Assembly (NCBI GenBank): GCA_947495915.1
Contig: CANMAW010000009.1
Span: 62,001-126,000, forward strand
DNA from: Maribacter algarum (ex Lu et al. 2025) (nom. illeg.)
GTDB taxonomy: Bacteria > Bacteroidota > Bacteroidia > Flavobacteriales > Flavobacteriaceae
Length of the DNA: 64,000 nt
Direction of reading: 5' to 3'
Shown: positions 11,152-20,734 of the stretch, piece after piece
Numbering within the stretch: the stretch's first letter is position 1
Layout: each line of letters starts with the position of its first letter
Notes under the pieces: generated by a model
The model's database searches: none
Told to the model about the DNA's origin: nothing
Seen by the model: the letters and a program-made list of their open reading frames with translations, nothing else
Made by a program: the position numbers and the translations under genes

Positions 11152-12726
11152 CTATTTTTGTATGGAATGATACGCTCTTGCCTCTTTGAAAAACGAACTT
11201 AAATTTCCTTCCGGTTTTGTATTGCCATCTGAATAAAGTTTTTGAATAGCATCTTTTGGTGTAATAGTTGGTTCATTCGTCAAAATTTCGAACAATTTAG
11301 CACTTACCAAAGGGGTACTAAAGGAGGTTCCACTTACCTGTGTACCTGCTAAGGTTTTTTGGCCATTATTAGATAGAAGATACACTTCGAGTTGAGTTAA
11401 GGTAAAAGGTGCTGCTAAATCAATACTAATACCGCCATAGTTTGAAAAAACGTCTTTTTGAATTTCATTGTTATTGTCAATTGTATACCCCCCTACAGAG
11501 ACAATATTACTAGAGGGGTAACCTGACGGAAAATGGTTGACAGTACTATCGGTGTCATCGCCACAATTTCCCGCTGATGCAACAAATATGGCAGAATCTT
11601 CAAATTCGTCAATAAAGCTTTGCATTACACCCAAATCATTTATCGACAGGGTCGCAAAACTTCCTCCAAAGCTTGCGTTAATTATTTTGATATCTCCCGT
11701 ATTATTTTGATTTTGAGTGGTCTCTTGAATTTCTGTCAAATAGGCCATAGCACAGTTTATTTTCCAGTAACTACCTTTTCCTTGCTCGTCAAATACTTTT
11801 AAAGGTAGTATACTGAAGTCGGTAACACCCAATTGTTCAAGTTCATTGGTTAAGGTTTTTGTAACCAAGGTGCCATGCCCAATGCCGGTATGATCATCAT
11901 AAAAATTAAAAGTGTTGTTGACAAAATTCCATCCGGTACCTTCATATGTGTCAATGCAATCATTGGTGGTTACATTATTATATTTGTAAATAAATTCATT
12001 AGCCGTAGCCACATTTCCATCAGAAGAATATTGCCCTAAGAGGTCTACACCAGTATCTAATATGGCAATAACTTTATTTGATGTGTTATAAAACGACTCT
12101 TTAATTCCTTTTAATTCTGAAGGGGGTAACGTAATTTCGAATGAAGAACTTAAATTAGGAGTTTCGTTGGGTAAAAGTGTGAAATTGAAATTGATATCGC
12201 CTTCTACACCGTCTTCTGAAGTATCTTTCTTTAAATTATCTAATTTAGTTTCTATATCAAATGCGGCATCAAAGGTAACTAGTACAGGTGATAGGTCTCC
12301 ACAAGCGCAAAACTCAATATGAACTATAGCCTTAATAAAGTCTTCATATGAAATAGTAGGGTGGTCGAATTTGTAATAATTAATTAGCATTTCTCCGAAT
12401 TGAGAAATTAGTTTCTTGTTATCATCATCACTTACAAGTTCTTGAAGGCGATTCACATCTTCTCTTGGGAGTCGAAAAATAACTTCTGTTTTAGAAGTTT
12501 CTATACTCTCTTTTTCACATTCTGCCCAATTGGGAATTCCATCATTATCATCATCTTCTAGTTGGTTTGTAGAACATCCATTGGCATCAGCCTTCTCGTC
12601 AAAAGGAGTGTTTTGACAAAGATCTTTAGAGTCTACCACCCCGTCGTTATCGCTATCTTTTAGTTCTTCGCATCCCATGAAAACCATCAGAATTAAAATA
12701 AGCAGCAAGTAATTTAAATATTTCAT
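11152..12726 (-). CDS. S8 (subtilisin-like) serine peptidase lipoprotein with TSP3/EF-hand-like acidic N-terminus
   Basis: VIAILDTGVD, GIGHGTLV, SGTSFSTPLVSA triad motifs; lipobox LMVFMGC; DSDNDGVVDSKDLC and DDDNDGIPNWAEC. Confidence 0.92.
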   Translation of the reverse strand: MKYLNYLLLILILMVFMGCEELKDSDNDGVVDSKDLCQNTPFDEKADANGCSTNQLEDDDNDGIPNWAECEKESIETSKTEVIFRLPREDVNRLQELVSDDDNKKLISQFGEMLINYYKFDHPTISYEDFIKAIVHIEFCACGDLSPVLVTFDAAFDIETKLDNLKKDTSEDGVEGDINFNFTLLPNETPNLSSSFEITLPPSELKGIKESFYNTSNKVIAILDTGVDLLGQYSSDGNVATANEFIYKYNNVTTNDCIDTYEGTGWNFVNNTFNFYDDHTGIGHGTLVTKTLTNELEQLGVTDFSILPLKVFDEQGKGSYWKINCAMAYLTEIQETTQNQNNTGDIKIINASFGGSFATLSINDLGVMQSFIDEFEDSAIFVASAGNCGDDTDSTVNHFPSGYPSSNIVSVGGYTIDNNNEIQKDVFSNYGGISIDLAAPFTLTQLEVYLLSNNGQKTLAGTQVSGTSFSTPLVSAKLFEILTNEPTITPKDAIQKLYSDGNTKPEGNLSSFFKEARAYHSIQK

Positions 12727-12749
12727 AATAACATTTCTTTTTTGATTCG

Positions 12750-12784
12750 TTATTTCGTCAAATATTCTTGAAAAAGGTTAACAA
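12750..12784 (-). promoter_or_regulatory. Bipartite promoter-like element upstream of the S8 peptidase (TTGTTAACC-N16-GACGAAATAA)
   Basis: Same layout as the T6SS-associated elements below. Confidence 0.5.
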
Positions 12785-13006
12785 TGGTTATTGAAAAGAA
12801 CGTACTAGTTGTTTTCTTTTCCTATGTTAAACCGATAAAGGAGAGGGAGTTATCAAGGTAGTATTTTTATTTAAGAGAAAACAGTCATTCGCATAAAAAT
12901 CAACTAGAATTAACCTTTACTACTTTAATCAATGACCTAAGTATTTGGTTTTAGCTCATTTGTTTGCACCCTTATTTGTCAGTTTTAATGATTTTTTTTG
13001 AATTGC

Positions 13007-13041
13007 ATGTTAACCCTTTGTTCTTCTTGAAGATTAAATGC
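13007..13041 (+). promoter_or_regulatory. Bipartite promoter-like element (ATGTTAACC-N16-GATTAAATGC)
   Basis: Same 16-nt spacing and almost identical second box as the clpV element at 15512. Confidence 0.6.
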
Positions 13042-13079
13042 TAAACAATGAAATCTTAATTAATTAAAACTTTTTGACT

Positions 13080-14564
13080 ATGAAACCAAATGTAACAATG
13101 TATCGCCCAAATAGAATACTTCAATGGGGCGTGTTAATAATTTCCTTAGCGGTTTTGGCAGGAAGTTGTAAAAAAGATGATGAGCCAGGAGAGGTCGTTG
13201 CGACTACATTAGAACTCAACAAGATTGAAACAGAATTAGAATTAGGTGATACCGATGCATTGTCAGTTACTTCTGAAATCGGTGAACAAACCGTGACTTG
13301 GACGAGTAGTGCACCTACCGTTGCCACTGTTGATGCCAATGGTACTGTAGTTGCTATTGGCTTTGGTACCGCTACCATAACGGCTTCAACAGAAGATAAA
13401 AGTGCAACCTGCACTGTAACTGTATTCTTAGCAGCACTTGAACTTGATGAATCAGAATTGTCACTTGATGTTGGTGATACCGAAGATTTGACTGTTACCA
13501 GTGAAATTGGTGATGCAGATGTACTTTGGGAAACTTCTGATGCAACTATTGCAACGGTAGATGATGGTACGGTAACCAGTCATAAAGGTGGTGAGGTTAC
13601 CATAAGTGCAACTGTGGCAGGTGTAACAGCAACTACTGATGTTTCTGTTGCTCATGATATTTATGTTTCTGGAGTTGAATTGGATAGCTCTGGAAATGAG
13701 ACTACTTTTTGGAAAAATGGAGGAGTTGTTAGTTTTACAAACGGTGGGGAACCAGCGATAGGCTATGATATTATGCGTGTAGGTACAGATGTTTATGTAG
13801 CAGGGGGGCAATCTAACGGATCAATCAGTGTAGCCAAATATTGGAAGAATGGCACAGCTATAGACCTGACGAATGGAACGGAGTCAGCTTTTGCTTATGC
13901 AATGGATATTGATGGTGACGACATTTATGTGTCAGGTTATGAATCGAATGGTACTACTTTAATTGCTAAATATTGGAAAAATGGATCTGCTGTAAACTTG
14001 ACCGATGGATCTGAAAATGCCTACACTCAAGGGATAAAAGTTGTTGATGGCGATGTGTATGTGGCAGGTTATGAATACAATGGGACAGCTTATGTGGCAA
14101 AGTATTGGAAAAATGGGGCAGAAACTAGTTTAACTGATGGTAGTAATTCTGCTCGTGCTTACGGATTGTTTGTTGATGGCGATGATGTGTATGTTTCTGG
14201 ATATGAGTATAATGGATCAAATAATGTAGCCAAATACTGGAAAAATGGAGTTGCAGTTGAACTTACTGATGGTAGTATAAGTTCAAGAGCACAAGCCATA
14301 ACCGTGGTAGGGGAAGATGTTTATGTAAGTGGAGGTGAAGGTGACGTTGCTAAATATTGGAAAAACGGTGTTTCAACAAACTTAACCGACGGTTCCCAGG
14401 CAAGTTATGGTTATGATATACAAGTAGTTAATGAAGATGTATACGTTGCTGGTTATGAATCGAACGGGGCTAATATCGTTGCCAAATATTGGAAAAATGG
14501 AACAGCGACTAATTTAACTGATGGTGGCCATTGGGCCTTAGTTCTTGCCATTTTTGTTTGGTAA
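13080..14564 (+). CDS. Lipoprotein with two Big_2 (Ig-like) domains and seven YWKNG/TDGS repeats (propeller-like)
   Basis: LAVLAGSCKKDDE lipobox; TLELNKIETELELGDTDALSV...ATVDANGTVVAIGFGTATITAST Big_2; seven copies of [YF]WKNG spaced about 45 aa. Confidence 0.8.
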   Translation: MKPNVTMYRPNRILQWGVLIISLAVLAGSCKKDDEPGEVVATTLELNKIETELELGDTDALSVTSEIGEQTVTWTSSAPTVATVDANGTVVAIGFGTATITASTEDKSATCTVTVFLAALELDESELSLDVGDTEDLTVTSEIGDADVLWETSDATIATVDDGTVTSHKGGEVTISATVAGVTATTDVSVAHDIYVSGVELDSSGNETTFWKNGGVVSFTNGGEPAIGYDIMRVGTDVYVAGGQSNGSISVAKYWKNGTAIDLTNGTESAFAYAMDIDGDDIYVSGYESNGTTLIAKYWKNGSAVNLTDGSENAYTQGIKVVDGDVYVAGYEYNGTAYVAKYWKNGAETSLTDGSNSARAYGLFVDGDDVYVSGYEYNGSNNVAKYWKNGVAVELTDGSISSRAQAITVVGEDVYVSGGEGDVAKYWKNGVSTNLTDGSQASYGYDIQVVNEDVYVAGYESNGANIVAKYWKNGTATNLTDGGHWALVLAIFVW

Positions 14565-14595
14565 AAGGCTTGTTACTAGAATATTTAATGTGATT

Positions 14596-14623
14596 AAAAC
14601 CAGAGCTTTGGCTCTGGTTTTTT
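14596..14623 (+). terminator. Rho-independent terminator
   Basis: AAAACCAGAGC-TTTG-GCTCTGGTTTT followed by T run. Confidence 0.85.
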
Positions 14624-14661
14624 CTTTAGTGATACCCTATAACATAGAATTCTACTAAGAA

Positions 14662-14694
14662 GCGTTAACCATTGCAAGAATTTGACATTAAGTA
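14662..14694 (+). promoter_or_regulatory. Weak match to the bipartite element (CGTTAACC-N15-CATTAAGTA)
   Basis: GTTAACC box conserved, spacer 15 instead of 16. Confidence 0.35.
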
Positions 14695-14721
14695 AGTAGA
14701 AATACATAGTCAATAGCTGCG

Positions 14722-15372
14722 ATGCTAAAAATTAAAAATGATGGCTTGACTACCAAAAATCTAAGAAAAATGAAAAATAAAATTCTATTACTATTGTTGC
14801 TGACCGGTTGTATTGATTTGTTACTGGTTTCATGTTGCGAAGGTTTCGTACTAGATTACTTGGTTTTTGATCAGGTGCTTTTTGAAAATACCAATGAGGG
14901 TGTTTTTTTGTCTGATAATGAAGTAGTTGTTTTTGAAGATTTTGTTTTGGCCTGTAGATTTGATACGCATACCATTGCTGCTCGTAATTTTACCAGTGGT
15001 ACTTTAGGTACTGCTTATGCCATGCAACCCTGCCCAAAAGACGGCGAATTAGGATTGAAAAATGATATCGTCTCTGTAGTGATTAGTGCGTCTCATGAAG
15101 TATTAGGAATACCAGCGGGGCAAGCTTTAAATATTGACGGTAACATCAAAATTTTTTCAAGTTTAGATAACGTGAATTCGCAAAGATATAATGAGACTTT
15201 TGATCGATGGATAGATGCAATGAATACATCAGATTATTATATTAATACCCGAACATATTTTCAATTTCAAGAAAATATAGCTGCAGATGAGTTGTTAAAA
15301 TTCAAAATACAGCTCACCCTCAGTGACGGAAGTATTATCGAAACGGAAACTCCAAATATTAAGATCGATTAA
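14722..15372 (+). CDS. Hypothetical lipoprotein (internal start at 14770 possible)
   Basis: MKNKILLLLLLTGCIDLLLVSCC hydrophobic leader with Cys; beta-rich body; between two terminators. Confidence 0.6.
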   Translation: MLKIKNDGLTTKNLRKMKNKILLLLLLTGCIDLLLVSCCEGFVLDYLVFDQVLFENTNEGVFLSDNEVVVFEDFVLACRFDTHTIAARNFTSGTLGTAYAMQPCPKDGELGLKNDIVSVVISASHEVLGIPAGQALNIDGNIKIFSSLDNVNSQRYNETFDRWIDAMNTSDYYINTRTYFQFQENIAADELLKFKIQLTLSDGSIIETETPNIKID

Positions 15373-15422
15373 CAGGCTGAGGTTCAAGGTGCCAAACATG
15401 ATCTCGTTACTTCTTAAAACTT

Positions 15423-15451
15423 AAAAACCAGAGTACGGCTCTGGTTTTTTT
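15423..15451 (+). terminator. Rho-independent terminator
   Basis: AAAAACCAGAG-TACGG-CTCTGGTTTTTTT; stem nearly identical to the terminator at 14596. Confidence 0.85.
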
Positions 15452-15511
15452 ATTGCGAAAAGTGAAGTTATTATCGCCTTCCCAAAGAATTTAAGGCAAA
15501 AATTAAGAAAG

Positions 15512-15546
15512 ATGTTAACCTTATCAAATATCATAAGATTAAATAC
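15512..15546 (+). promoter_or_regulatory. Bipartite promoter-like element upstream of clpV (ATGTTAACC-N16-GATTAAATAC)
   Basis: Exact ATGTTAACCT 10-mer, oriented toward clpV, 72 nt upstream of its ATG. Confidence 0.65.
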
Positions 15547-15593
15547 AAAGAAGATGAAACTACTGATGAAAAGGTAATATAAAAACAACCACC

Positions 15594-18107
15594 ATGTTAG
15601 ACACTTTACTTTCCGACACGCTTAAGCAAGTCATTCATATTTCGCAAGCAATCGCTAAAGAATATGGGCATCATACGTACTCATCAGCACATCTGCTTAA
15701 AGCATTGTTGCATAAAGATATCGGGGTAATGTCTTTCATTGATCAAATGGGCCAAGATGGATATTATGTAGAAGAATGGGCAGAAGTGCGATTAGAATCC
15801 TTACCGAAAAGAACCAAAGTATCTGACAGTGTGGCAGGTGATGCTACCGTTGAAACTGTTTTTTATGAAGCTGACCATATCAAATTAAAATTAGGCCTTG
15901 AAGAAGTCGATGCCTATTGCTTACTTATTGCCTTAGCCACAGCTGGTGTTGGCTTCTCATACGATCAATTAAAAACCTTTCCACTTACACCGAATGAAAT
16001 AATAGCGCACCTTGAAGGTTCTGGTGTGACGGCTACAAACACAGAAAATGCTACCCAAGGCAATAACAAACAAACAGCCAAGGTTGGTTCTACCTTATTG
16101 AAATATTGTATTGATAAAACAGCACAAGCTCAAAACGGCATACTAGAAAACATTTCTGAAAGAGACGCTGAAATCAAAATGATTACTGAAATATTAGGGA
16201 GACGATCAAAACCGAATGTATTAATTCTAGGTGATCCTGGAGTTGGTAAAACGGTACTGATTAATGGTTTTGCATATGCCGCCATAGGCGAGAATATTCC
16301 CAGACAATTAAAAGACGCTAGAATCTTTGAATTAGATTTCATTGCGTTGATTTCAGGTGCTGGTTACAAGGGAGAAATCGAAGACCGTTTTCAAAAAGTT
16401 ATAGAGGAGTTAAAACAGTTCAATAAACCGATTTTGTTCATTGATGAATTAAAAAACTTAACGGATAAAAAATCAGGTAATCAAGGCTTGGCCAACATCC
16501 TAAAATCTGAACTCGCAAAGGGAGAATTAACCTTAATTGCTACCGCTACCAATGACGCTTTTAGAAAACATATTGAGGTCGATGAAGGGTTATCAAGATT
16601 ATTTGAAATCGTACGGCTTGCTGAGCCGAGCGAAGAAGTTGCTCTAAAAATGATTAATAATTCGGTGGGTTATTATACTGAACATCATGGTTTGGCGATT
16701 GAGAACGAAACGATATCAGAAGCCATTCGCTTAGCCAAACGATATCATAAAGAGCGAAGTCTACCAGATGCTGCTTTTGATCTCATTGATAGAACTATGT
16801 CGGCAGCGAAATTCATGTTGGAAACTTCATTGCCTGAAATTAAAGCTTTAAAAGCACATTTGACAGCTTTGCAAGAAGATGACAATGATCCTGATAGAAT
16901 TTTGCAAGAACAACATTGGATGCATAGTCAAATGCTAAACAAACTGAGCTATTTGTTATTCACAGAGTTAGGTGATGAAAATCAGTTTAAAAAAAATGAT
17001 ACTCCTGAAAAAGGCTTTAAAGTTTTACATAGAATTTTAAATGATTTAGAAGCGATTGCCCAAAAAGAAAAGCATAGCGTTACTAAAAGTGATATTGCTT
17101 CAACCATAGCTAATAAAACGGGCATACCTACCGGAAAGTTACAAGCCGATGAAAAAGAACGCTTATTACATATGGAAGCCCAGCTCATCAAAAGAGTTAT
17201 TGGTCAAAACCATGCGGTTAAAACGATTACTGAGGCGGTTATGGAATCGCGATCAGGTTTGAGTAAACCAGGACTTCCCATAGGGTCATTTTTCTTCTCA
17301 GGCCCTACAGGAACAGGTAAAACAGAACTTGCGAAAGCATTGGCTGAGTTTTTATTTCAAGATGACAGCGCTATCATCCGTTTTGATATGTCTGAATTTA
17401 AAGAAGAGCATTCAGCAGCATTGCTTTATGGCGCCCCTCCAGGGTACGTGGGTTATGAAGAGGGTGGTGTTTTGGTAAACAAAATACGCCAAAAACCGTA
17501 TGCTATTGTTCTTTTTGATGAAATCGAGAAAGCACATCCTTCGGTGTTTGACATCTTTTTACAAATATTAGATGAAGGTAAGTTACATGACCGATTAGGT
17601 AAGGAAGGTGATTTTTCTAACGCGGTAATCTTATTTACTTCCAATATTGGAAGTCAGCATATCGTAGATTCTTTTGGACAAGGAGAAATTCCTAAATCGA
17701 GTGATTTACTTGAAATGATGGGAAATCATTTTAGACCTGAGTTTCTAGGCAGGCTTACCGAAATAGTACCATTCTCACCCATTACCGAAGCGAATATTGG
17801 TAAAATCTTTAAGATTCAATTGAAAGATTTGTTTAAGGCTTTGCAAAAGCAAGACATCACTTTAGAAATTTCTGATGATGCCATTGCCATGTTAGCCAAA
17901 AAAGGATTTACACCGAAGTACGGGGCACGACCATTACGAGGTGTTATTCGTAGTGATCTGAGGTCGCCATTATCTAAAATGATTATTTCTGGTAAAGTAA
18001 CCAAAGGAACTAAAGTGCAATTAAACATCGATAAGGAAGGAGCTTTGCAATGGAATATTGAAAAAGTAAAAACCTACAATAAAAAGGAAAACCAAATAGT
18101 AACATAA
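15594..18107 (+). CDS. clpV: T6SS AAA+ ATPase ClpV (TssH)
   Basis: Clp-N domain, two Walker A sites (GDPGVGKT, GPTGTGKT), ClpB/ClpV C-terminal domain, first gene of tssB/tssC operon. Confidence 0.95.
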   Translation: MLDTLLSDTLKQVIHISQAIAKEYGHHTYSSAHLLKALLHKDIGVMSFIDQMGQDGYYVEEWAEVRLESLPKRTKVSDSVAGDATVETVFYEADHIKLKLGLEEVDAYCLLIALATAGVGFSYDQLKTFPLTPNEIIAHLEGSGVTATNTENATQGNNKQTAKVGSTLLKYCIDKTAQAQNGILENISERDAEIKMITEILGRRSKPNVLILGDPGVGKTVLINGFAYAAIGENIPRQLKDARIFELDFIALISGAGYKGEIEDRFQKVIEELKQFNKPILFIDELKNLTDKKSGNQGLANILKSELAKGELTLIATATNDAFRKHIEVDEGLSRLFEIVRLAEPSEEVALKMINNSVGYYTEHHGLAIENETISEAIRLAKRYHKERSLPDAAFDLIDRTMSAAKFMLETSLPEIKALKAHLTALQEDDNDPDRILQEQHWMHSQMLNKLSYLLFTELGDENQFKKNDTPEKGFKVLHRILNDLEAIAQKEKHSVTKSDIASTIANKTGIPTGKLQADEKERLLHMEAQLIKRVIGQNHAVKTITEAVMESRSGLSKPGLPIGSFFFSGPTGTGKTELAKALAEFLFQDDSAIIRFDMSEFKEEHSAALLYGAPPGYVGYEEGGVLVNKIRQKPYAIVLFDEIEKAHPSVFDIFLQILDEGKLHDRLGKEGDFSNAVILFTSNIGSQHIVDSFGQGEIPKSSDLLEMMGNHFRPEFLGRLTEIVPFSPITEANIGKIFKIQLKDLFKALQKQDITLEISDDAIAMLAKKGFTPKYGARPLRGVIRSDLRSPLSKMIISGKVTKGTKVQLNIDKEGALQWNIEKVKTYNKKENQIVT

Positions 18108-18117
18108 AACTGAAGTT

Positions 18118-18567
18118 ATGAGTGATACATACGGAATTGGAGGAACGGAAGTCAAATTAGATGCTAACGAAGCATTTGCAGAAATTCCAAGAAATAGAAC
18201 CTTATTGGTAGAAAAACTGACGAATGACCCGGCAATAAAACCGGTTGTTCAAACAGGACTAAAAACAATTGAAGAGGTCTTTGAACATTTTCAACCAAAG
18301 GTAGAAGTAGAATTTGAAGATGCTGATGGTGTAGCGAATAAAGAGATGCTAAAATTTGGTCACTTAGGAGATTTTGGGGCTAAAGGCATCACAAGACAGA
18401 GCAATTTTCTTAAAGATCTTGCTACTGAGAAAGATCAGTATGTGAAGGTGGTGAAGCAATTAAAAACCAATAAAATTTTGAAGACAGCAATTGCAGACCC
18501 TGAAGCTAAACAGGCGTTGCTCGATGCTATTCGCGCATTATTAACCGAAATCGAAGAAAATAAATAA
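18118..18567 (+). CDS. tssB: T6SS sheath small subunit TssB
   Basis: FAEIPRNRTLLVEKLTNDP, EVEFEDADG; directly precedes tssC. Confidence 0.93.
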   Translation: MSDTYGIGGTEVKLDANEAFAEIPRNRTLLVEKLTNDPAIKPVVQTGLKTIEEVFEHFQPKVEVEFEDADGVANKEMLKFGHLGDFGAKGITRQSNFLKDLATEKDQYVKVVKQLKTNKILKTAIADPEAKQALLDAIRALLTEIEENK

Positions 18568-18571
18568 CGTT

Positions 18572-19918
18572 ATGGCTAATACAGTACAAGAATTTTCTCC
18601 TGTGGAGAATCCGGCAGAGTTTTTACAAAAAAGTAGTGATAAACTCGTAAAATTCGGAGGCTTTGATTTGCTTGAAGCTTGCGTTGAAGGGGTTCAAAAT
18701 ATGAATCCGGAAAGAAAGGCAAGAAAAAAGATTTTCTTGACAGAAATGAATAAAAAGGACGATCGTGAAACGCTTAAAAAAACCTTAGAAATTTGGTCTA
18801 AAGTGTTATCTGGTTCTGATGCGATCACCGAAATGGTTGATGAGTGTGAGAAAAGTGCCCAAGCAGCACACCAATCTTTGAACAAAAACTTAGGAAAAGC
18901 GATCGAGTCAACTAGAGATTTAGAGCGTTCGTATCGTTCTACTGCTTTGTTTTACAAGAATTCTGAATCGACTAAAGTCAAAAATATTTCTATTGTAAAT
19001 GCGGAGTTAGAACAAATGAAAGATTTGGACAATACCCGTTTTATTGATGCAATAAATGATGAGCTTACCGATAATTTTGATCGATTAGATTTACGTGAGA
19101 ATTACAGTATTCTAGTGATTCCTGGGTATTTAGGGTCGAATAAAGTAGTGGAGAAGTGGGCTAAGATTGCCCATGAAAACAAAGTGATGCTCGTTACAGA
19201 TTTCGAACATCTTGATGAGCCTGATGATGTGATGGAAATGTTTGAAGCGGCAAATTTGACCGGTGGTGATAAGTATCGTTCTAACGTGATGATGTCTTGT
19301 AACTGGTTAGTTGGTCGCGGTAAACACGATGAGGTTGGCGAAGAAGAAGACTTGTTTGTTCCACCATCTGGAGCATTGGCCGGTAAAGTCTATAAAACTT
19401 TAATGTCACAAGTTACTGCGGGTAAAAAGTATGGTGGTATGAATGAAGTTGATGGCGTACGTTTCGATTTAAAGAAAAGTGATATTGCTCAACTTGAAAA
19501 ATTAGGTTTAATACCAATGGTCAACGAATACGGTAAAGTCATGGCTTTTTCTGCCAAAACCTTATTTAACGGAGATAATTTAGGATTACAAACCTATTCC
19601 GTAGTTCGGGTTTTCGATTATGTAACGAAAGTTTTAATGGATTTCTTAAACCGAAGAGCTTTCGAAAACTTCAATGCACGAACGCGAAAAGAGTTAATGG
19701 GTCAGATAGTCAAATTCTTAGACGGTATTACGGGCCCTGATAAATTGATAGAAGATTTTTCTATTAAGCGTTTTGAGCAAGACCCTGTTCAAAAAGACAA
19801 GGTGCATTTAGATATTCACATGAAACCTTACTTTCCTGCAAAGAACTTTATGATCAAAATGGAAGGTCAAAAAGGCGATGATGGCAACGAGTGGGATTCT
19901 GAATATGAGCAGCAGTAA
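18572..19918 (+). CDS. tssC: T6SS sheath large subunit TssC
   Basis: SILVIPGYLGSNKVVEKWAKIAH, YKTLMSQVTAGKKYGGMNEVDGVRF; Bacteroidetes-type TssC. Confidence 0.93.
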   Translation: MANTVQEFSPVENPAEFLQKSSDKLVKFGGFDLLEACVEGVQNMNPERKARKKIFLTEMNKKDDRETLKKTLEIWSKVLSGSDAITEMVDECEKSAQAAHQSLNKNLGKAIESTRDLERSYRSTALFYKNSESTKVKNISIVNAELEQMKDLDNTRFIDAINDELTDNFDRLDLRENYSILVIPGYLGSNKVVEKWAKIAHENKVMLVTDFEHLDEPDDVMEMFEAANLTGGDKYRSNVMMSCNWLVGRGKHDEVGEEEDLFVPPSGALAGKVYKTLMSQVTAGKKYGGMNEVDGVRFDLKKSDIAQLEKLGLIPMVNEYGKVMAFSAKTLFNGDNLGLQTYSVVRVFDYVTKVLMDFLNRRAFENFNARTRKELMGQIVKFLDGITGPDKLIEDFSIKRFEQDPVQKDKVHLDIHMKPYFPAKNFMIKMEGQKGDDGNEWDSEYEQQ

Positions 19919-19962
19919 ACCATAATATTCTATAGTTGTAAGAGACCGTAAATTTCAATACG

Positions 19963-20721
19963 ATGATAATTTTAAGAAGAGGAGATCGGTTACCATCGGT
20001 TGCTGTAGTACAATATTTTTTGAATTTGTATGGTAATCAGCCCATAGCAATTGATGGTGATTTTGGCAATTTAACTGCTTCGGCATTAGAAGCGTATCAA
20101 AGAGCTCATGGACTTGTTGTTTCTGGAAGAGTGAGAGATGCAACTTGGCAACATCTTAATCAAAGAAATTTGCAGCTTATAGATTCTGTTGATGTTACCG
20201 ATGATGAAAATATGCATTCAGATTATCGAGATTATGGGCCGAATAATAGATTTGGTCCTGATACTATATTGAACTACGGAATGTCTTTAGGAGTAAGAAA
20301 TGTTATTCGTCAAATAAGATCACAAGCGCAAAGCGGTAGGGTTGTTTTACTACGATTTCATGGGCATGGCGCTCCTGGGCATCAGGTTGTTTCTTCAGGA
20401 GAAAGTGGAAATGACGGTTCTTCTTTCGATATCGATTATGGCGGCAACTTTTGGGTCATAATCGAAAGTCTACGAGGTATATTTTCACCTTTGGGTAGTA
20501 TAGAGTTTCATGGGTGCAATGTAGGTAAGGGTGTTCGCGGAGAAAGGCTTTTAAGAAAAGTGGCTAATGTATTAAAAGTACCTGCTACTGCAGGAGTTTC
20601 TGTGCAATATGGGGGAGTAAGAAGAAGCCAAAGATTTGAAGGTAGAACACGAACTTTTTGCCCCAATGATACATCACTGAGAGATTGGGCACTGCAAACC
20701 ATGTCTTTCTCGTATTTGTAG
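19963..20721 (+). CDS. Peptidoglycan-binding (PG_binding_1-like) domain fused to a caspase-like/DUF4347-like domain; candidate T6SS effector or accessory
   Basis: N-term RRGDRLPSVAVVQYFLNLYGNQPIAIDGDFGNLTASALEAYQRAHGL; C-term RVVLLRFHGHGAPG ... SIEFHGCNVGKGVRGERLLRKVANVLKVPATAG (His/Cys dyad); 44 nt after tssC. Confidence 0.7.
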   Translation: MIILRRGDRLPSVAVVQYFLNLYGNQPIAIDGDFGNLTASALEAYQRAHGLVVSGRVRDATWQHLNQRNLQLIDSVDVTDDENMHSDYRDYGPNNRFGPDTILNYGMSLGVRNVIRQIRSQAQSGRVVLLRFHGHGAPGHQVVSSGESGNDGSSFDIDYGGNFWVIIESLRGIFSPLGSIEFHGCNVGKGVRGERLLRKVANVLKVPATAGVSVQYGGVRRSQRFEGRTRTFCPNDTSLRDWALQTMSFSYL

Positions 20722-20734
20722 CCTTTCGATTGAA

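Noticed and set aside
13121-13811. Minus-strand ORFs 13121-13414 and 13461-13811
   Set aside because: Shadow ORFs created by the repetitive Big_2/propeller gene; low-complexity S/T/V sequence.
16130-18028. Four minus-strand ORFs inside clpV
   Set aside because: Antisense shadows of a highly conserved ATPase gene.
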